Assembly: GCA_016081115.2 (NCBI GenBank)
Contig: CM071934.1
Span: 63,907,267-63,971,266, forward strand
Length of the DNA: 64,000 nt
Origin: Rehmannia glutinosa
Lineage: Eukaryota > Streptophyta > Magnoliopsida > Lamiales > Orobanchaceae
Reading direction: 5' to 3'
The notes below the pieces were generated by a model. The model was not told where the DNA came from and did not search any database. It saw only the letters and a list, made by a program, of their open reading frames with translations. A program made the translations under genes and the position numbers. Shown here piece by piece: positions 56,497 through 64,000 of this stretch (within the stretch, counting starts at the first letter, position 1; each line of letters opens with the position of its first letter).

Positions 56497-58070
56497 TGTA
56501 GGTCCCAAGGGGTGTAAGTAAGGTTTAGAAGGGGGTTGAATAAACCTTACCAACTTTTCAATTTAGTCCTTTTAAATAAGTTCAGAGTTAATTTCACAAC
56601 TATGTCCTTGATGAATAGCTAAGTTAGTTAACCAGCAGAGTTAGCCACTCAACAGACTCGACTGAGCTATTGATAGAATAACTCAGCTGTTTAGTCTAAT
56701 ACTTAACTTGGTTGTGATGAGATTTCCAGCGGAAGACTTAACACCCTTGAATTTGGTTTAAGTTTGTTTTAACACTTGGTTTTAGCACTTTGTTAAATAT
56801 CAATTGGGTAGCAAATTATCAGCAGATATTAAATAATATGCAGTAAGTAAATGCTGAAATGTAAATGACACAATAAATTTTATAGAGGTTCGAAGATGGG
56901 GTAATTCTTCTAATCCTCTCTTCTCCAACTCCTGGAGGAATCCACTAAGTATTGATCAGAGTACAAAGTGGTTATCACCCGTATGCAAGTTTTGATCACA
57001 CAGCTGACTTGATCCTTTAGGACTCAGTCTGGAGATGCCTTTGTCACACAGTTGGCTTCTCGTCCGACTCAGCTTTCACAGGGCAGCTGCCTTGCTACTA
57101 CAGCTCAATCGCTCAAGTTTCTTGGATTTGATCACGAAGCCCTCCAATGACTTGAGACTGGTTCGACCTTGAACCTTTCTACAATCCTCCTTGGAATGTA
57201 GACCCCTTTTGATTCTTAAAAAGTTTCCTCTTCAACAATATGAGGTTGTCTTTCCTTCACAGCTTTGGTGTTGGATCGATTTCCTTCGAAGTTTAGGCTT
57301 GAGGATTTGCTTGAATAACTTGAGAATATTTTTGCAGGTTACAGCTCGGATAATAACTTGAAAGTTCGTGGTTCAGGTATACAAGGTCCCCTTCTCAAAT
57401 TGATTCCTCTGCCTTTTATAGTGCTCTTTCAAAAATCTGCCCGTTGAAGAGATGGGCTGATTTTCAAAAGACACTAGTGGTCGTTGGCTTGTCTTGTTGC
57501 AGTACTTGAAATTGACATTACCTCGTATTAAATGAACCTTCAGCTTTTCAGAGTCTGACACAGGTGCAGTGCTTCTCATTGGTTTATTCCTTTTGCACGC
57601 TTCTGGGACTGAGCACTTTAGAATATTACAGCATGGAAGTATTACTTATTTAAGTAACTTTCTTGACTTCTGTGCAACGGACTCTTTTCAGTTGTCTTGA
57701 CTTGACTGCAGTTTCTTAACTTTCCCAGGTTACTTCGAGTCAGCTCCTAATCATTGGAAGACTCATCTGTCACTTCAACTTGACTTGGCTGTCTTGAGTT
57801 GACTTGACTGACACTTCTCACAGCTGTATCATAGATGCTACTCCTTCAGTCGAGTTCTTGACTTCTCCTCCTTGCCATACTCACCGCTTCACAAATGAGT
57901 CTTCGTTTTAGCCTTCAGTTCACTTCTTGCATATCCAGGCATAGCTAACTTGACTCAGCTCGTACAGCCCTATCTATTTCAATGCAAATTACAAAGAAAA
58001 TGGGGTGCCAACTTTCTAGTCTAAGTTTTACATGGCATTCATCAAAATCTAAACAATAAATTTCCCAACA
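56497..58070 (-). repeat. A3 5' LTR
   Basis: 1574 bases, TGTAGGTCCC...TTCCCAACA, followed by CAAAG (58071-58075), the TSD that matches 41215-41219. TATA box on the minus strand at 57412-57421. U3 is rich in TTGACTT and CAGCTG motifs (57660-57960). Confidence 0.94.
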
Positions 58071-58800
58071 CAAAGGCATCTAAATCATTGGATGACCTTA
58101 TTATGAGCCAAAAAGAATGTGGAGATAAGACAGGCATAGGATTCAATTCCTTTGTGCGCAGTCAAGATCCTAGAGTGATTTTGGAAAAAGGATCTTCAAG
58201 TAATGAAGCATCTTAAAAATCCAAGACACCAAATGTTGCACCCACATTCATCCCAAAGCACAATAACAAACAAATTGGCCTCGGATATAAAGGGAAAGGA
58301 AAACAGCCAGTTGAGGATGCTGAGAGGACAGCTGAGAAGAAATCCAGCAGAGTTCCTTAGCAAACTCCAAATAGGAAGTACTCTGTGAAGAATAAACACA
58401 ACTACCAAAAACCCTAGAAGTTTTATCAAAGAAACACATATGATGGGAATGGTAGAAATTACCCGAGCCAAGCTGATTGGAATAATGTAAAATATCAGCA
58501 AAGTCCAATGGAATACAAGCCTAGATGGGAAAGACCTAGACCTCAGCAAAGGTCATTCCAAAGGCAAAAGAGCTATTATCAGCACACATATGCACCTAGA
58601 CACTACACTCAAAAATATCACAACTACCCAAAGAAGGCAATTGCTAAAACACACACACAGGCATACAGACAAAAGAGACAGATGTATGAACCTAAAGCCC
58701 CCAAGCAATTTGCTAAAGTGAATTATGATTATGGCACAGATAGATGGCAACCTCTTAGAGTCAAATCATTTGGCTATAGGTTGGTTGGATCATCTTAAAG
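58071..58800 (+). pseudogene. A4 gag, part after the A3 insertion
   Basis: Resumes the gag frame with KASKSLDDLIMSQKECGD. Stops at 58214-58216 (CAA to TAA compared with A3) and 58358-58360 (CAG to TAG) interrupt it. Block 58508-58798 carries the basic tail (YKPRWERPRPQQRSFQRQKS... HTYAPRHYTQKYHNYPKK). A short spacer then leads to protease. Confidence 0.86.
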
Positions 58801-61800
58801 ACTAACCCCTCGGACCCGTGGCAAGCATGGGTACCTAAAAACTAATTCCCTTGATTGCAGGTTCAAGGAACAGCTGAGTGCCAAGGAACCTGGTACATGG
58901 ATAGTGGCTGTTCCAGACATATGATAGGAAACAAGAAAAATCTGTCAAGATTCAAGGAGATTAGAGGCGCAAAAGTCATATTTGGAGGAAATGAAGCTCC
59001 AGGGGAAATAAGAGGCACTGGATCCATCAAGAAAAATGGATTGGAAATCACAGATGTTGCTTATGTTGAGGGACTCAACTTTAACTTGCTCAGCATAAGT
59101 CAACTTTGTGATAAAGGCTACCATGTTGGATTCAATATGGGAGTGTGCCAGATTAAAGATGTTGAATCAAATGAAATAGTGCTGCAAGGATCAAGACAAA
59201 AGAATATGTATGTGGTAGATTGGTCTACCGCAACACCAAGCACTTGTTTGTTAGCAAAGAGCACAGCCGAATCAAGTTGGCTGTGGCACAAGAAGCTGAG
59301 TCATCTGAACTTCAAGACAATCAACAAGCTTGCAAGGAGTCATCTTGTGGAAGGATTCCCAGACTCAGTGTACAAGAAGGAAAGTGAATGTGATGCATGC
59401 CAGATGAGAAAGCAGATCAAATCTTCATTCAAGGAGAAGCCTAGTCCTTCTTCAACAAGGATATTACATCTGTTGCATATGGATTTATTTGGTCCAGTTG
59501 AACCAGCCAAAGCATAAGTGGAAAGAAATACACCTTAGTGGTGGTAGATGATTATTCAAGATATACATGGACAATCTTCATAAAGATAAGAGCCAAACCA
59601 TCAGAAGTTACCTCAGCTGATGAGAAGAGTTCAAAATGATAAGAGCCAAACCATTATAAAGATAAGGTCGATAGAGGAACTGAGTTTGTCAATGGGATAA
59701 TTACAGTTTGTGTTAAAAATGGTATTGCTCATAGTTATCTGCAGCAAGAACTCCACAGCAGAATGGAGTAGCTGAAAGAAGGAACAGAACTCTCAAGGAA
59801 GCTGCAAGGACCATGTTAGCTAAAGCTGGACTACCTAAGAGATTTTGGGCTGAAGCCATCAACACTGCATGCTATACTCAAAATAGATTCATGATAAATA
59901 GACAGCTGACAAAGACTCCCTATGAAATCTGGACAGGGAGAAAGCCAAATGTTGGGTACTTAAGAATATTTGGATGTAAATGCTTCATCCACAACAATGG
60001 CAACGATAATCTAAAGGCTTTTGATGCTAAAGCTGATGAAGGTATCTTTTTAGGATACTCAGCTGAAAGCAAAGCCTATAGAGTGTTGAACAAGAGGATT
60101 ATGGTCACAAAAGAGTCTAGGTGGTTTTTGATGAACCTAATGTGAATGGAAAAGACATTGAAGAATTAGCTGATAAGTTGAATCAACCAACTATGCAGAA
60201 GAGTCCTTATGTTGAAGCTGAAGCAAGAGTAATCAACCAAGATGAAGATGAGATAGTTGAATCTCAAAGATAGCTGGAAAATCTGCAGCTGAATGATTAT
60301 GAAAGAGCTGCTCAAGACAACACAGCTGCGAGACAGCTGAACCCAGCTGATTTAGTTCAACCTGATGTGAGATGGCTGAAAGACCATCCACCAGAGCTAG
60401 TTATTGGAGATTTGAGAGATGGTGTAAGAACCAGATCCAGAGCTCAGCAAGAAGCAATGTTCACTTGTTTTATTTCCCAAATATAAGCAAAAGATGTGTC
60501 TCAAGCATTGGATGACACACATTGGATTCAAGCCATGCAAGAAGAGTTGAATCAGTTTAAAAGAAACAAAGTATGGGAATTGGTGCAGAGACCAACCCAT
60601 CAGAATGTTATTGGCACAAAATGGGTTTTCAGAAACAAGATGACTGAGGAAGGATATGTGGTAAGAAACAAAGCAAGATTGGTAGCCAAAGGGTATTGCC
60701 AAGAAGAGGGAATAGATTTTGATGAAACATTTTCTCCTGTTGCAAGACTAGAAGCAATAAGGATGTTTCTTGCCTACGCTGCACACAAGAACTTCATTGT
60801 AAATCAAATGGATGTGAAAAGTGCATTTTTAAATGGACTGTTAGAAGAAGAAGTCTATGTTGAGCAACCTCTAGGCTTTGAGCAGAAGACTCTTGGAGAT
60901 AAGGTGTACAAGCTCAAGAAAGTATTATATGGACTGAAGCAGGCACCAAGAGCATGGTACGATACATTATCTCAATTTCTAACTGATAATGGATTCACCA
61001 AAGGCTAAGTGGACAGAACACTCTTCAGAATTCAAGATGGAGAGAGTATACTGCTTGTTCAAATATATGTGGATGATATCATTTTTGGATCCACAAATAA
61101 AGAGTTGTGCGATAAGTTCTCAAACCTCATGCAAGGCAAATTTGAAATGAGCATGATGGGAGAGCTGACTTTCTTCCTAGGACTTCAAGTTAAGCAATTG
61201 AAGGATGGAACTTTCATAAGTCAAACAAAGTACACCAGAGATTTAATGAAGAAATTTTGTATGGAAGAGAAGTCTTCTGTGAAAATACCAATGAACACAT
61301 CAGTCAAGATGGACATGGATGCAGATGGTAAGGCTGTAGATCAAACAAGATACAGAGCACTCATTGGATCACTGCTCTACTTGACAACAAGCAAACCAGA
61401 CATCACCTTTGCAGTAGGTGTATGCGCAAGATTTCAATCTGCACCAAAAGAGAGCCATATGACTGCAGCTAAGAGAATCCTAAGATATTTGAAGGGATGC
61501 CAAGAAGTCGGCTTATGGTATCCAAAGGAAGGTGGATTCAAGCTAATTGGTTACTCAGACTCTGACTATGTTGGATGTAGAGTTGACAGGAAGAGTACTT
61601 TAGGTACATGTCAAATGCTATTGGTTTCCTGGTTCAGTAAGAAGCAAAACTCAATAGCCACATCCACAGCTGAAGCAAGTACATAGTTGCGGGCAGCTGT
61701 TATTCCCAAGTTTTATGGATGAGACAGCAGCTGAGAGATTATGAAATTGGAGAAAAAGATATTCTAATTATGTGTGATAACACAAGTGCTATTGCAATCA

Positions 61801-62000
61801 CTCAGAATCCTGTGTTGCATTCAAGAACAAAGCACATTAACGTCAGATATCATTTTATAAGAGATCATGTTGAAAAGAAAGACATCACTTTGGAATATAT
61901 CTCAACTGATAAGCAGTTAGCTGACATATTTACCAAGCCCTTATGTGAATCAAGATTTGAAGAGCTTAAGCATGAGCTAGAGTTAATTGAGTTGAGTTAA
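58801..62000 (+). pseudogene. A4 pol (PR, INT, RT, RNase H), few breaks
   Basis: Best pol in the window. Block 58855-59517: protease (WYMDSGCSRHMIGNKKNL), integrase zinc region (WLWHKKLSHLNFKTI... CDAC) and LHMDLFGPVEPA. A damaged stretch with a local repeat (59519-59810) covers the middle of the core. Then come the integrase C-terminal part (59813-60145), RT (60496-61008: GTKWVFRNKMTEEGYVVRNKARLVAKGY, QMDVKSAFLNG, LYGLKQAPRAWYDTL), an amber-like TAA at 61006, the YVDD box (61066-61077), EMSMMGELTFFLGLQVKQ, and RNase H (GYSDSDYVGCRVDRKST, SIATSTAEA; 61719-62000 CDNTSAIAITQN, ADIFTKPL). Wording and order are typical of the Sirevirus lineage. At least six stops or frameshifts make it inactive. 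Confidence 0.92.
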
Positions 62001-62556
62001 CATTCAGAAGACTCAATCAGAAGAGATAGAAGATAGAAAGTGAGAAATGAACAAGTTCTTCACATCAACCAAGTGAAATAGCCATATCGAAAAGTCAGCT
62101 GTATCGAGTTTGCTGACAGCTGAGTCGCTTAATGAAAAGAGAGAAGAAGAGTTAAGTCATTTGTGAAATAAGTTGAGTCATTTATGAGCTAAGTGACAAA
62201 AACGCAGTCGTTTTAAATGAGCGGGAATGTTTTTAAGGATGACATCAGCTTAATAATGACGGGTACAGTCAAAAGCTGCACAGTAAGCATATGATTGGAT
62301 ATAAATGCTGCCGCATTAAATGCGAGGAATTAAATGCAGTTTGACGTGCTAAATCTGAGCCGTTGATCTTGATCAAATTTCAAAAATCAAAACCCATCCT
62401 TTCGTAACCCTTATATACGGTTTACAGTCTTCTCTCTCACACTTTACTCAAAACTGTTCATCTTCAAAGCAAAAGAAAGTAAGTTCATTCTCTCTCGCAA
62501 ACCCAACGAGTTTTCAAGCAAGTTTATCAAGTTTTATTCGGTAAAACTCTCTGCAA
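62001..62556 (+). promoter_or_regulatory. A4 spacer between pol and third ORF, promoter-like
   Basis: No gene. TTATATACGG at 62411-62420 resembles a TATA box, followed by TCTTCTCTCTCACACTT and a purine-rich leader to the ATG at 62557, about 140 bases later. A1 shows the same order and distance (10820 to 10964). The spacer also shares GCTGCCGCATTAAATGCGAG with A1. Confidence 0.5.
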
Positions 62557-64000
62557 ATGGCACCAAAGTTTGATTTTGTTAAGCTATCAAAGCAAATCCA
62601 CTCTGGATCAACCGTGGATTTTGAAGGAATGGTAAAGCAGGGTTCAGATGAAACCCTAGTAAAGAAGATAGCTGATATGCTAGAAAAGTCCGGTCTCAGG
62701 CTTTTTCTCACTATGGAGTACTCGCTCACCTACCTTGAAGAGGTGACGCAGTTCTATGTAAACGCTGAGGTGCAGGACGAAGGAATCAAGTCCTCCGTCC
62801 ACCGCAAGGACATCATAATTACTGCTAAGGACCTTGCGGAGCACTGTTTGCTGCCGTCTGAAGGTATGTTGGAAATAAATGAAGCTGATGTTAACTTGGC
62901 TGCTGCATGGAAAGAAGTAGCCAAACCGGAGTGTGCTGCGAAGTTAGTCTACACAGCTGAGAAGAAACTGCTGAAGGACAACTATCACAAGCTGATGGAT
63001 GTCGTTGCAAAGTGTGTAGACATGAAGTTTGGCAGCTTTAATCAGTTGTCAAAGACTAAGTTGATCGTCATGGCTGCGATCCTGTAGGGAAAGAAAGTCA
63101 ACTGGGCTGAGTTCATGTACAGCAGACTCTGCCAGAATGTTGGGAACAAATCGTACAAGGAAGATGGATCCTTTGGAGGATCACTCGGATATGGCCTAGT
63201 AATTGGCCATCTGATGGAAGTGAAGGGCATTCCCCTTCAACATGGAAAGCCTTTCCATGTAAACAAGAAGATGTTCAAGGCTAATCTTTCAGGAGCCCAG
63301 AAGAGAGCCCATGCCAAGAGGGCAGATACGAGTGAGGGGGAATCAGTTGAACCCGAGGACACAGCTGTTACCTCCCCTCCTAAGAAGAAAGCTGCAAAGA
63401 AGAAGGTTGCCCCTGCAGCAAAGAAACAGGATGCACCTGCCCCTGCAGCCGAGTCACCTGCCCGAGCAGCCGTGTCTCCTGCCCCTGCAGCCGAGGCTGA
63501 GAAGGAAGCCCAAATACCTTCTCCAGCCATAAGGAAGAAGAGTACTGCCAAGCCCAGAAAGGCAGCTGCCTCTAAGGAAATTCAAAACGACTTTACGTTT
63601 GAGGAACCGGAGGAAACAGAACCAGATATTCCTCTGGTTAAAACCACAAGAAGAAGAAGAATCTCCAAGCTTTCAGAGCTTGAAAAGACAGTTGAGTCTG
63701 CCACTCAGTTGGAGAAAACTTCTGAGACTGCTGACACTTAGGAAGTGCAGTCTCCTGAAATAATTGATGAAACAGCCAAGTCTGCTGAGGGTGATCAGCA
63801 GTGGCCCCAAGAAGACCCAGTTGTGGAGAGGACAGCTGAGGAAAAAGAAGCAGCTGAGACAACTGAATCTTCAGTTGAAAAAGTTGTCTTTTCGCCTGAT
63901 ACGGACGCTGCTGGAGGAGAAGAGCAACAGAGCATGCTACCTTCCATTCCAGAACAGCAAGGACAAGAAGAGGAGGATGAGGATGATGATGTTATCGTAC
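62557..64000 (+). pseudogene. A4 third ORF, one frame with two amber codons, runs off the window
   Basis: An extra gene of family A after RNase H; function unknown. Starts at ATG 62557 (MAPKFDFVKLSKQIHSGSTV). One frame stays open to the window end except for TAG at 63085-63087 and 63739-63741. Residues 1-230 look folded (LFLTMEYSLTYLEEVTQFYV, ITAKDLAEHCLLPSEG, FMYSRLCQNVGNKSYK, GLVIGHLMEVKGIPLQHGKP). Residues 250-330 are Lys/Ala/Pro-rich with PKKKAAKKK and APAPAAE-like repeats, and later parts are acidic with a DEDDD run. PKKKAAKKK could be a nuclear localisation signal. No signal peptide or membrane span is seen. The N-terminal part resembles the putative plant transposon protein domain, from memory. 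Position matches the extra ORF of Sireviruses that has been called envelope-like. Confidence 0.78.

Larger units (their letters stand above)
41220..58070 (-). mobile_element. Copia element A3 (family A), deleted and rearranged
   Basis: Minus-strand family A element inserted in the A4 gag. It holds the 5' LTR (56497-58070), gag, protease and the integrase N-terminal half, then a direct jump at 53292/53293 into the middle of the third ORF, then B2, then the third ORF 3' part, then a foreign A4 gag fragment (42791-43145), then the 3' LTR. RT, RNase H and the last part of the third ORF with the polypurine tract are missing. It cannot move by itself. Confidence 0.82.
37957..64000 (+). mobile_element. 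Copia element A4 (family A), right end beyond the window
   Basis: Plus-strand family A element inserted in A5. The 5' LTR is 37957-39526, gag starts at 39654, and the third ORF is still open at the window end. A3 is inserted in gag at CAAAG (41215-41219 and 58071-58075). The two halves of A4 join in frame across A3: VIASFTK before the insertion continues as KASKSLDDLIMSQKECGD after it. The 3' LTR is off-window. Confidence 0.9.

Noticed and set aside
62557..64000. Host gene captured next to a retrotransposon
   Set aside because: The same gene sits in the same place in A1, A3 and A4, between RNase H and the polypurine tract, so it is part of the element.

Overview
The window is plant nuclear DNA made almost entirely of retrotransposons. 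I see no host gene, rRNA, tRNA gene or CRISPR array. The plant assignment rests on three things: Ty1/copia elements with initiator-Met tRNA primer binding sites and Sirevirus-type pol; L1-type LINEs with the plant ORF1 architecture (DUF4283-like domain plus a CX2CX4HX4C knuckle) and a terminal RNase H; and no bacterial-style gene organisation. It looks like pericentromeric or otherwise heterochromatic DNA of a flowering plant. The species cannot be named from the sequence.

Families. (1) Copia family A is about 13.9 kb in its one complete copy. It has 1.52-1.57 kb LTRs (TGTTRGGAA...ACCTACA), a gag starting MEANLTRIPMFTIEEF, PR-INT-RT-RNase H, and an extra third ORF between RNase H and the 3' LTR. 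Copies are A1 (+), A2 (-), A3 (-), A4 (+) and a scrap, A5 (+). (2) Copia family B has 1.47-1.67 kb LTRs, a different coiled-coil gag and a badly decayed pol. Copies are B1 (-) and B2 (-). (3) An L1-type LINE has two copies, LINE1 and LINE2, both on +.

Layout, resolved through target-site duplications (TSDs) and sequence continuity. A5 is outermost; only 37737-37956 is visible. A2 was inserted in it from the left (its right end is 37736) and A4 from the right (it starts at 37957). Inside A2 lies B1 (window start to 27262). Inside B1 lies LINE1 (2073-22275, 15-bp TSD). Inside the LINE1 ORF1 lies A1 (3372-17272, TSD AGTGC). A2's 5' LTR also carries LINE2 (31242-36462). On the other side, A4 (37957 to beyond 64000) carries A3 in its gag gene (41220-58070, TSD CAAAG), and A3 carries B2 (44586-52757) in its third ORF. 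The left nest is five levels deep.

State of the genes. All coding regions carry frameshifts or stops except parts: B1 gag is open, the A3 gag N-terminal half is open for 359 codons, the LINE2 endonuclease-RT segment is open for 551 codons, and several A4 pol blocks are long. A3 has lost RT and RNase H by a clean internal deletion at 53292/53293. A3 also has an odd junction at 43145/43146, where a copy of A4 gag is fused to the A3 third ORF.

Most interesting signals. The B-family LTR leader carries an array of about ten mini-hairpins whose arms co-vary around a constant ACCAC loop. The same LTR carries clusters of the perfect palindrome CGACCGGTCG. Family A has a third ORF with its own promoter-like upstream region. 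Differences between family A copies cluster at CAG/CTG sites, which could be methylation-linked mutation or methylation-linked sequencing error.
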